NCBI GenBank assembly: GCA_017428625.1
Contig: JAFRQM010000010.1
Span: 1 to 46,919 of the forward strand
Direction of reading: 5' to 3'
Source of the DNA: Clostridia bacterium
Lineage (GTDB): Bacteria; Bacillota; Clostridia; Oscillospirales; Acutalibacteraceae
Length of the DNA: 46,919 nucleotides
Part shown: positions 1 through 6,517 of the stretch, piece by piece
Position numbering within the stretch: position 1 is the first letter of the stretch
Layout of the letters: each line of letters opens with the position of its first letter
Made by a program: the position numbers and the translations under genes
Notes under the pieces: generated by a model
Told to the model about the DNA's origin: nothing
The model's input: the letters and a program-made list of their open reading frames with translations, nothing else
The model's database searches: none

Positions 1-132
1 AATAGAAGGCCGCTTTAGCGGCGGCCTGAAAAACATGTGCGATTGGCGGACTTTTCATACATCTTGAGATGTAGCAGGTAAAAGGCCCTTATAGGGCCTC
101 ATCAAACCACCAGTTCAACTGGTGGTTTTGAT
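1..132. repeat. Cluster of four consecutive hairpins, possibly an IS200/IS605-like end
   Basis: Four hairpins follow one another: AGGCCGC with a GCGGCGGCCT partner near 8-28, TACATC/GATGTA near 58-74, AGGCCCT/AGGGCCT at 82-98, and AAACCACCAG/CTGGTGGTTT at 104-113 and 119-128. No transposase is present inside the window. Subterminal hairpins of this style are known for IS200/IS605 elements, so this could be the end of an element lying to the left. A terminator cluster for an upstream gene is the alternative. The hairpins are seen directly; the mobile-element reading is inference. Confidence 0.4.
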
Positions 133-330
133 TTCGGGAGTTGGGTTTTGGATATATGGCGGAATGCGGTCTTCTGGATACCGGATTTCAGACGGTGGAT
201 GTTAGATGACGGCACGCATATATGCGTGCCCTACATTTTTTATTTTTTGATTCCTACTTCCTCACCTACCTCCTACCTCCTAACACCTACCTCCTAACAC
301 CTAACCCCTATTTACGCAAAGAATTAACGG
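133..330. repeat. Intergenic mosaic repeat island 1
   Basis: The stretch holds a GGAT-rich tract (140-210), the 20-base palindrome ggcacgcatatatgcgtgcc at 211-230 followed by CTAC, and a pyrimidine-rich tract of CCTAAC/CCTACC units (253-311). The same module order recurs in several gaps of this window. No coding signal is seen. Confidence 0.75.
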
Positions 331-453
331 GCCGTAACGGCGGCAAAACAATCGGATTCAAGGCGCGGCGCTGAGAGTTTAACTTTTAAAAAGTGTTTTG
401 TATTGAGGAAAAACCGGATTTCAATATATTATTCATTTTCTTTTTACGGAAAT

Positions 454-484
454 TTAACACAATTGATTTTATATCTGCTACAAT
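454..484 (+). promoter_or_regulatory. Candidate promoter for the 680-2804 gene pair
   Basis: An extended -10 box, TG-C-TACAAT, lies at 476-484 with a weak -35 match TTAACA at 454-459 (19-base spacer). About 130 bases of leader follow. It is the best sigma-A-like match upstream of the first coding genes. Between 331 and 614 nothing else is convincing; a 22-codon ORF at 521-589 has no clear start signal. Confidence 0.45.
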
Positions 485-614
485 ATAGTTGAAATTTCTG
501 TGCGGGAAATTTCGAGAATTATGATAAAGGAGGTTAAAAACAGACTGCGCTTTTTGTTCTTTTTAAAGACACAAAATGCGGAACAATAACAAAAACAGAA
601 AAAGGAGATAAGTC

Positions 615-662
615 ATGAAAAAGAAAACATACATTTTATGCAATAACCGGAACAGCTTTTGA
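615..662 (+). other. 15-codon leader ORF or frameshifted signal-peptide remnant
   Basis: A strong AAAGGAG site precedes an ATG at 615 that opens a 15-codon frame, MKKKTYILCNNRNSF, ending at 660-662. Shifting one frame after codon 9 gives AITGTAF, which together with MKKKTYIL resembles a bacterial signal peptide. The piece may therefore be the damaged start of an exported protein. Alternatively it is a short translated leader for the gene at 680, whose start lies 17 bases downstream. Confidence 0.3.
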
Positions 663-679
663 GGAAGAAAGGTGCTTTT

Positions 680-1738
680 ATGAATAGCAAAAAATCAAAA
701 ATTACATTTTTTGTTGTTGCGGGTTTTGCTGTTGCTGCTTTTACTGTTTCCGCGTTCTCTTTCTCGTTTTTTGACAGAACAGAGGAAAGATATCGCAGAT
801 TATCAACAGACAGAATTTATGAAAACCTGTCAAAAAAGTCTTTTTTTGAGATATGCGGTGAAATAAATGAGGCAAGTGCCTACGGAGCAGAATTATCGGA
901 TTTTATCGCCCATTCCGCTGCACTTTCTGAAAAAATCAATGAAATGTCTTCAGAAGAATTAATTAAAGTAATTACAGATGAAAACAACTCGGACAATTTA
1001 AGAATTATTTGCATCCAACTAATTGATTACGACTGTTATGATTTTGATGAAAAAAGTGTAAAAAAACTCTACGGCATTTTACAAGACGGAACTGAAAAAA
1101 GCATTATTCGGCAAAATCTGATTTGGAAACTGCCCTCAAGCAAAAAAACAAACGATGTTTTGACAAACACTGCATATGATGAAGATGAACTCGTTGCATT
1201 TCAAGCATTAAAGCGCCTGAATTATGACAGTCCTGAAACCGCCGTATCAACAGCAAAAAAATTGTTGGAAAGTGAAGAAAGCGGAGAAAAATTCAGAATT
1301 GCAATAAAGACAATATCGACTCAACTCCGACAATCAAAAAATATGCGGGAAAAAGATGAGTGGATTGTCTTTTGTGAAAAAATAATAGAAAAAGCTTATG
1401 CGGAGAACGATGAAACATTGCTTAACACAGTTGTTTTTTCGCTTGCCGATATGAGATATTCAAAAGCAGTTTACAGCATTATAAACAATCTTTATGTTGA
1501 AGAAACCATTAAAAAATTTTGCATTGAGCAGAACTATCAAACTTTTATAGATGTTCTGCAAAACAATCCCTCCGATTATGACATCAGAATGGCTGTAAAC
1601 GCTATGAAAATTTATCCCGTGGATAAATCGGTTGAGGCTCTCAAAACTGCAATTGACAGTAAAGAAGAAAAATATAATATAGACGAAATACTGAGCCTTG
1701 AAGCAATACCCGCGAATGAAAAATGGAATATAGAATGA
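680..1738 (+). CDS. Membrane-anchored or secreted HEAT-like repeat protein
   Basis: The product is 352 residues from ATG 680, preceded by AAAGG seven bases upstream; the in-frame TTG at 659 has no comparable site. A basic stretch and a hydrophobic segment at about residues 8-30 form a signal peptide or anchor. The rest is charged and helical, with repeated pairs of amphipathic helices (for example around DNLRIICIQLIDYD and DELVAFQALKRLNYD), as in HEAT/PBS-lyase-like solenoids. Such solenoids usually bind other proteins; no catalytic motif is visible. The gene ends 10 bases before the lectin-domain gene, so the two are probably co-transcribed. Both are clearly richer in A+T codons than the genes downstream, which suggests acquisition. 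Exact function unknown. Confidence 0.6.
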   Translation: MNSKKSKITFFVVAGFAVAAFTVSAFSFSFFDRTEERYRRLSTDRIYENLSKKSFFEICGEINEASAYGAELSDFIAHSAALSEKINEMSSEELIKVITDENNSDNLRIICIQLIDYDCYDFDEKSVKKLYGILQDGTEKSIIRQNLIWKLPSSKKTNDVLTNTAYDEDELVAFQALKRLNYDSPETAVSTAKKLLESEESGEKFRIAIKTISTQLRQSKNMREKDEWIVFCEKIIEKAYAENDETLLNTVVFSLADMRYSKAVYSIINNLYVEETIKKFCIEQNYQTFIDVLQNNPSDYDIRMAVNAMKIYPVDKSVEALKTAIDSKEEKYNIDEILSLEAIPANEKWNIE

Positions 1739-1748
1739 GGTAAATGAA

Positions 1749-2804
1749 ATGAAAACAAGTAATAAATTTTTGTTTATGTATGTTTTGGTTATTCTATTTT
1801 CATTTCACTTTTCAACATATTCTTTTGCTGCCGACGGATTTAAGGGATATGCTGTTTATCGGGATGGAGCAATTTTAGAAAACTGGCATACCGGTATTAT
1901 GAGCAATTCCCACCCAAAGAAAAACAATCCGGTAATTCATGCCGGGGAAGGAGGTAATACAAACAATACAGTCAGATATGGTAAATGGGACAGTTTTGTT
2001 CCCGGCAGTAAAAACTTTAAGGGCTTCTATTGTCCAAACTCAGGAATACCCGATTTGTATGTTAACAGTATTGTGTCTGTAGCATATGCTATGACTTTGG
2101 AAAACATATTATATACTCCTCTGAAGCAACTTGACTACACTTCAACAAACAATATGTTTGTTCACCCGGGAGAAATAACACACAGCCGATGTGACGGTGT
2201 TGTTGAATATAGTTATGAACTGAACGATATAAGAATATACGGTAATGACGATTATTGGGATATTTCCAAAAGGGGAAGTCAAAACAAAAAGCATCATTCA
2301 GGCATTAAAATAACGCCTAAAAAACAAGCATCGGTTTATATGACAAGATGGGAACCAAAGAACAAGGTTGTATATATGGTTAATCAACAAACCGGAAAAG
2401 GGTTGGATGTTTGCGGTCCGAGTGCATCCGATGGAGCAATTATTCAACAATGGGAGTATTTAGGTGCAAGCAATCAGAAATTTTTGGTAAATTACAGTTT
2501 AAACGGCAACTATTATTCGTTTATTCCTTTAAATGCTCTCGGCTCTGCAGTGGAAGTTCAAAACAATCTGAATCTGACAGGCACTGAGATACAAATATGG
2601 ACCAGACCTATTGGCGGTTTTCTTGATTCGCAAAAATTCAGATTGGAAGAGAACTCAAAAGGCGCTTACAAATTTTTGAGTTACGGAAGCAACTACGAGA
2701 AGGTTCTTAGGGTTTCTTCAGACAGTTCCGATAACGGCATACCGATAAAGCTTTGGAACGATACCGGTTCTAAATATCAATTTTGGTTTTTGATTCCCGC
2801 ATAA
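1749..2804 (+). CDS. Secreted protein with permuted papain-like (YiiX/NlpC-type) domain and C-terminal ricin-type lectin domain
   Basis: The 351-residue product has a signal peptide (residues 1-27, ending SFA-A). Residues 40-190 look like a circularly permuted NlpC/P60 (YiiX-like) fold: a DGAI strand, WHTGI containing His47, VIHAGEG at 62-68, and later SRCDGVVEYSYE with candidate nucleophile Cys148. Residues 205-351 form a ricin-type beta-trefoil with three QxW-like motifs, QQW (233-235), QIW (282-284) and KLW (334-336). The lectin part is clear. The papain-like assignment rests on motif order and is less certain. A cell-wall amidase or peptidase held on a polysaccharide is the likely role. 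It is translated after the HEAT-like gene from a weak GAGGT overlapping that gene's stop. Confidence 0.6.
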   Translation: MKTSNKFLFMYVLVILFSFHFSTYSFAADGFKGYAVYRDGAILENWHTGIMSNSHPKKNNPVIHAGEGGNTNNTVRYGKWDSFVPGSKNFKGFYCPNSGIPDLYVNSIVSVAYAMTLENILYTPLKQLDYTSTNNMFVHPGEITHSRCDGVVEYSYELNDIRIYGNDDYWDISKRGSQNKKHHSGIKITPKKQASVYMTRWEPKNKVVYMVNQQTGKGLDVCGPSASDGAIIQQWEYLGASNQKFLVNYSLNGNYYSFIPLNALGSAVEVQNNLNLTGTEIQIWTRPIGGFLDSQKFRLEENSKGAYKFLSYGSNYEKVLRVSSDSSDNGIPIKLWNDTGSKYQFWFLIPA

Positions 2805-2883
2805 AGCATCTGACACAACAATTACCCTGTTTGAGTATAAAATCATTGCAAAAATTAAAACAACAAAAAAGGAGATTTAAAAA

Positions 2884-3339
2884 ATGAAAAAAATAATTGC
2901 GTTTATCTTATCTTTATTAACAGTTTTCTCGTTGTCGCACGCATTTGCCGGCGCCGAAGATGCTGCGCAGCCCGCTGAGGTTAAACTCGAAAGCGTTGAA
3001 ATAGTTTCGGTGCCGCTGAAAAACCGCATAGTTTTTTTAAACGGCGCGCCCGAAACTCCGGAAGGCATAAAAGTCCGGCTCAATTACAGCGACAAAACCT
3101 CAGCCGAGGTTGTTATTGAGAAAAGAAACGGCGAATACTTCGCCGGAAAAGAAAAGGTATATCCGGGAGAAAACATTCTGATTGTCAGATACGGAATACT
3201 TCCCACCAACCTTTATTTCGGCGACAGCGAAGGCGAAACAATAGATGAAATGATTTACACCGGCTACAGATATCTTGCGCTTTCAAGCAGACTTAACATT
3301 TTCAACCTTTTCAACTTTTTCAAAAGTCCGGCTGTATGA
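2884..3339 (+). CDS. Small secreted protein with Ig-like/beta-sandwich domain
   Basis: The 151-residue product has a typical signal peptide (MKKIIAFILSLLTVFSLSHAFA, cleavage near residue 23). A GGAG site lies eight bases before the ATG. Residues 33-105 alternate hydrophobic strands with a pattern like bacterial Ig-like (Big) domains, for example GIKVRLNYSDKTSAEVVI. The C-terminus is short and hydrophobic (NIFNLFNFF), perhaps a membrane or cell-wall retention segment. No catalytic residues or sorting motif are seen. It stands 80 bases after the lectin gene and is followed by a terminator. Confidence 0.55.
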   Translation: MKKIIAFILSLLTVFSLSHAFAGAEDAAQPAEVKLESVEIVSVPLKNRIVFLNGAPETPEGIKVRLNYSDKTSAEVVIEKRNGEYFAGKEKVYPGENILIVRYGILPTNLYFGDSEGETIDEMIYTGYRYLALSSRLNIFNLFNFFKSPAV

Positions 3340-3390
3340 TGATATATCAACAATAACATTTGTTTCTCCTGTTAATATACACCCCTCCAA

Positions 3391-3428
3391 AAGACGGAAC
3401 CGGCGGTATTTCCCGCCGGTTCTGTCTT
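3391..3428. terminator. Bidirectional Rho-independent terminator
   Basis: A 16-pair stem (one G-U) with loop TATTT joins AAGACGGAACCGGCGG to CCGCCGGTTCTGTCTT. It serves the secreted protein on the plus strand. It also lies beyond the kinase remnant on the minus strand and resembles the terminator at 6447-6485. Confidence 0.85.
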
Positions 3429-3467
3429 TATTGATATATCGCCTTTTCGGTATGGTCTTGCTTTTGT

Positions 3468-3593
3468 TTACGCAAGCGGCAGTCTGACCGTCGCCTTGAA
3501 CAGGTCGCCGTCGATTTCTATCGCGAGTTTTCCGCCCTGGAGGGTTGCGAGGTCGCGGGCTGTTGAAAGACTGAGCCCGTTTCCGCCGCTGCG
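3468..3593 (-). pseudogene. C-terminal remnant of a sensor histidine kinase
   Basis: The minus strand encodes about 40 residues that match the extreme C-terminus (ATPase G2 region) of the intact kinase at 6518-8989. About 31 of 40 positions are identical, including the run IEIDGDLFKATV, and a TAA stop follows at 3468-3470. The G2 motif GLGLS is altered to GLSLS. Similarity stops abruptly at 3593, where the metallophosphoesterase gene ends. The terminator just beyond is also similar to that of the intact gene. This is the tail of a second, deleted kinase gene. Confidence 0.85.
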
Positions 3594-4946
3594 TCAGAAA
3601 AGCTTCAGAACGGCGTTATAATCGTCAATGCCGTAATTGCCGACCGTATGCTTCATGGTTTCATAAAAATCAAGCGTTTCGCTTTGTGCACCTTTTACGG
3701 TTTTTATGAACGGCCGAAGCCGCCTGAAAATTCGCAGAAGTGTATCGCCACCCGGCGTTCCTTCGGTATAGGGCTGATTGCCTTCAAATACGGAGCGTAC
3801 CATATCGACGGCGAAATCAACAAACAGTATGTCTTTTACCTGCGGGTCGGCATGAGTGAAAAGCAGGCGCGCAACACCGCCGAGAGTCATCTTGTTAAGG
3901 CGCCGGCCGAGAACCGGAATTGTTTTTTCAAGCGCGGGAGTCGGTTTTATGCCGAGCTTGCTCATAAAGCGCTTCGGATCATCCTTCATTGCAGTCGCAT
4001 ATGAGCGAAGCATTCTGTCAAACTGTTTTTTCAGGTATTCTTCACCGGTAAGACCTTTTTTATCCCATTCAAATTCGGGAACGGGAATGCTCTCGATTTT
4101 TACCGTTTTCTCATCCTCTATAGTAACACGGCGCATAAAAGCGGGGCAACCTATGGCAGAACCCGTGCATACATCGTAGAATTTATTGCCTTTTTCGGTT
4201 TCGGTGACATTTATGCTCTGATTGTGCATATGCCCCGTAAAAATCAGATGCACGCCGTTGTCGGCAAGGGTATTGATAAGCCTTTGAGACTGTTCCTCGC
4301 GCGCGTCGCCTATAAGCGCAAATACGGGCTGGCCTGGAAGAACGGGGTAATGCTCCATTGCAATCATCATCTGCCCGTCTGCCTCAGCCTGCTTTGCCTG
4401 CTTTTCTATCCATGCGAAGAATTCATCATCATAGGGAGCGTTTCTTTTACCGTCAATATCATTGCATATTACAAGCAGGCGCACATCTTCCGAAAGCTGA
4501 GCAACATAAGAAAGATGCTTTTGGTTAAACTCGATTGCGTCTTTATAGCCGAAATCTTTATAAAAATCATAAAGTTCGGAGAACTTTGTTCCTTCAATCG
4601 GATGTTCGCCTTCATCATCATATGAATGTGAAGAACGGTCAAAATCGTGCCCCGCCGTAACAAGATAAACCCTTTTTCCGCTTTTTTCGCAAAAATCGTG
4701 CAGCATCTCCGAAACTGCCCTGTTGCACTCTTTTTCACCCCAATAGGTAAGGTCGCCCGCAATAAGAACAATGTCGGAATCTTGTGATTTTTGAAGCAGG
4801 TCGAAAGCAGCTTCGTTTATGGCCTGCGTTTCGGCAAAACATTTCTGTTCAAAATCCATTTTTCTCTCATAAGCTTCACCGTATGCACCGAGAGAGTTTT
4901 TGTAATAGTGAATATCCGTAATCAAATAGAACTTCAATGGTTTCAT
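3594..4946 (-). CDS. Cytoplasmic metallophosphoesterase
   Basis: The 450-residue product has the calcineurin-like phosphoesterase motifs in order: DIH (Asp11, His13), GD (Asp65), a third motif reading AGHD at residues 98-101, MEHYP and GHMHN. The third motif is normally GNHD/E, so the metal-bridging Asn appears to be Gly here. No signal peptide is present, in contrast to the neighbouring phosphoesterase. The C-terminal 150 residues are helical and match no motif I recognise. GGAGG lies nine bases before the ATG. The gene follows the secreted phosphoesterase by 36 bases and is probably co-transcribed. Substrate unknown. Confidence 0.8.
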   Translation of the reverse strand: MKPLKFYLITDIHYYKNSLGAYGEAYERKMDFEQKCFAETQAINEAAFDLLQKSQDSDIVLIAGDLTYWGEKECNRAVSEMLHDFCEKSGKRVYLVTAGHDFDRSSHSYDDEGEHPIEGTKFSELYDFYKDFGYKDAIEFNQKHLSYVAQLSEDVRLLVICNDIDGKRNAPYDDEFFAWIEKQAKQAEADGQMMIAMEHYPVLPGQPVFALIGDAREEQSQRLINTLADNGVHLIFTGHMHNQSINVTETEKGNKFYDVCTGSAIGCPAFMRRVTIEDEKTVKIESIPVPEFEWDKKGLTGEEYLKKQFDRMLRSYATAMKDDPKRFMSKLGIKPTPALEKTIPVLGRRLNKMTLGGVARLLFTHADPQVKDILFVDFAVDMVRSVFEGNQPYTEGTPGGDTLLRIFRRLRPFIKTVKGAQSETLDFYETMKHTVGNYGIDDYNAVLKLF

Positions 4947-4982
4947 ATTATTATCCTCCGCAAAGCGCTGTGTATAAATGAA

Positions 4983-6170
4983 TTAAAATCCGTAGATCAG
5001 TTTTGCAGCCTGATTCCAAAACAGCAGAGAAGCTTCGACAAATACTTTCCAGATTTTTACGATAATCAGCTCAATAAACGGAACTGCTCCGATCGAAATG
5101 AGCTGGGAGCCCTCTTTTTCAGCAAGCTCGCACGCGGTAAGAACCTTGCTCTCGTATTCTCCGCTTTCGTGAAGCGTGATAACTCTCGGCCCCCAGTTGA
5201 TCTTTCTCAAAAGTATATGCGGCTTGATACTGGGCGTGTTTACAATATCCACTCCGTTGATTTCTACGGTGAAGCTGTTATAGTGATCGTGCCCGCAGAA
5301 GATTGCTCTCACATCGCCGTTTTTGCTCATCGCGTCAAGCTGACCGTGATTATAATAGCCGGGGCAAGGCTTTTCAAAAATATAGCCGTCCTTTACATTG
5401 GAATAATCCGGAATCGGCATGAGGTCATAGGTTACGGTTTCGTATTCTCTGACGCCGATGCTGAAATTTTCATTCGCGACAGGGAAAAGTTTATCATAGA
5501 TTTCCTGTACGATTATATGCTGGAAAACAACGGACGGGACATAGCTTCCGCCGTTTTCGGTTTTAAGCTCCTCCGCCTTTGCCCGATACCATTCAATCTG
5601 GTCGGCGTGAACGGAATCATAGCCTTTTTCCTCGCCGTCCGCAACGGCCCTGTCACCCGAATCAAAGCAATAAATGTTATATGCTATTTTACTGCCGTCA
5701 TTTGAATAAACGGGAATACTGCAGGTGCCGCAGCCGAAAAGCTCGGGATTTTCATCGGTTCCGATGAAGTAATCTCTGCCGTACTCTTTGTAAAAAGCGA
5801 ACATTTCATCAATCGAATAATCGTGCATATAATCATGATTTCCGAAAGTGATAACAAACGGGATCTCCGCCTGCACGAAAATCTCACAGATTTCTTTGAT
5901 TGCCGCGGGCTGATTTTCGGGCGATGCTTCTGAGAGGTCGCCGCCGAGCACAACAAAATCGGGGTCGGCTTCTTTAAGTGATTCAAGCACAAGCTGCCTG
6001 TGGACATCCGGCAGAGGATAATCGCAGTGCCAGTCTGTCAGATGAAGAATGGTGAATTCTCCGTTTTCATTGAATTTCAGATTATTCTGCGCATCCTGCG
6101 CAAAAGCCGCGTGCCCGAGCGCAGAGAAAAGAAGCGCCGCACAAATAAAAACTGCTGTAAATCTTTTCAT
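4983..6170 (-). CDS. Secreted metallophosphoesterase (purple acid phosphatase/Dcr2-like)
   Basis: The 395-residue product begins with a signal peptide (residues 1-24, cleavage after AFA). The phosphoesterase motifs are complete: TDWH (Asp46, His48), GGD (Asp78), GNHD (110-113), FQH and GHDH. A hydrophobic C-terminal stretch (from about residue 358) could keep it at the membrane. AAAGGAG stands six bases before the ATG, and a good promoter is at 6215-6243. Exported enzymes of this group release phosphate from organic phosphates, but the substrate cannot be read from the sequence. Confidence 0.8.
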   Translation of the reverse strand: MKRFTAVFICAALLFSALGHAAFAQDAQNNLKFNENGEFTILHLTDWHCDYPLPDVHRQLVLESLKEADPDFVVLGGDLSEASPENQPAAIKEICEIFVQAEIPFVITFGNHDYMHDYSIDEMFAFYKEYGRDYFIGTDENPELFGCGTCSIPVYSNDGSKIAYNIYCFDSGDRAVADGEEKGYDSVHADQIEWYRAKAEELKTENGGSYVPSVVFQHIIVQEIYDKLFPVANENFSIGVREYETVTYDLMPIPDYSNVKDGYIFEKPCPGYYNHGQLDAMSKNGDVRAIFCGHDHYNSFTVEINGVDIVNTPSIKPHILLRKINWGPRVITLHESGEYESKVLTACELAEKEGSQLISIGAVPFIELIIVKIWKVFVEASLLFWNQAAKLIYGF

Positions 6171-6214
6171 TTGTTCTCCTTTACATAAAAGCGTCTGAAC
6201 ATACTGTTGATAAA

Positions 6215-6243
6215 ATTATATTAGATGATTATTATAAAATCAA
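6215..6243 (-). promoter_or_regulatory. Promoter of the metallophosphoesterase pair
   Basis: On the minus strand TTGATT (6243-6238) is separated by 17 bases from TATAAT (6220-6215). The rest of the gap to 6446 shows no gene or further signal. Confidence 0.75.
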
Positions 6244-6446
6244 TAAAAAATTAAACAGTCCGTTTATCGGCATGGCAGTGATTATCATTTCCGTAAAACA
6301 CGGCGTTTGAAAAGCAATAACAGGTTCAGTCATTAATGTGAAGCCGACGGTACAGGTGCACGCATACAAACACAGCGGCATACTTATTCTCCGATTTTTC
6401 CAATACGGTCTGTATAAAACTATAATCGCGTTCCGATACCTTTAAA

Positions 6447-6485
6447 ACAGCAGAACCGGCTGAAAAGCTCCGCCGGTTCTGCTGT
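6447..6485 (-). terminator. Terminator of the response regulator/kinase operon
   Basis: A 14-pair stem ACAGCAGAACCGGC/GCCGGTTCTGCTGT with an 11-base loop is followed by TTTTAAA on the minus strand. Its sequence is related to the terminator at 3391-3428. Confidence 0.8.
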
Positions 6486-6517
6486 ATATAATATTATTCG
6501 CCTTTTCGGGTATGGTT

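Noticed and set aside
521..589. 22-codon ORF containing AAAGGAGG
   Set aside because: The purine run lies inside the ORF, no ribosome site precedes its ATG, and no ATG follows the run at a proper distance.
4791..5705. Long plus-strand open frame of 304 codons opposite the phosphoesterases
   Set aside because: It is antisense to two genes with clear conserved motifs and lacks a ribosome site.
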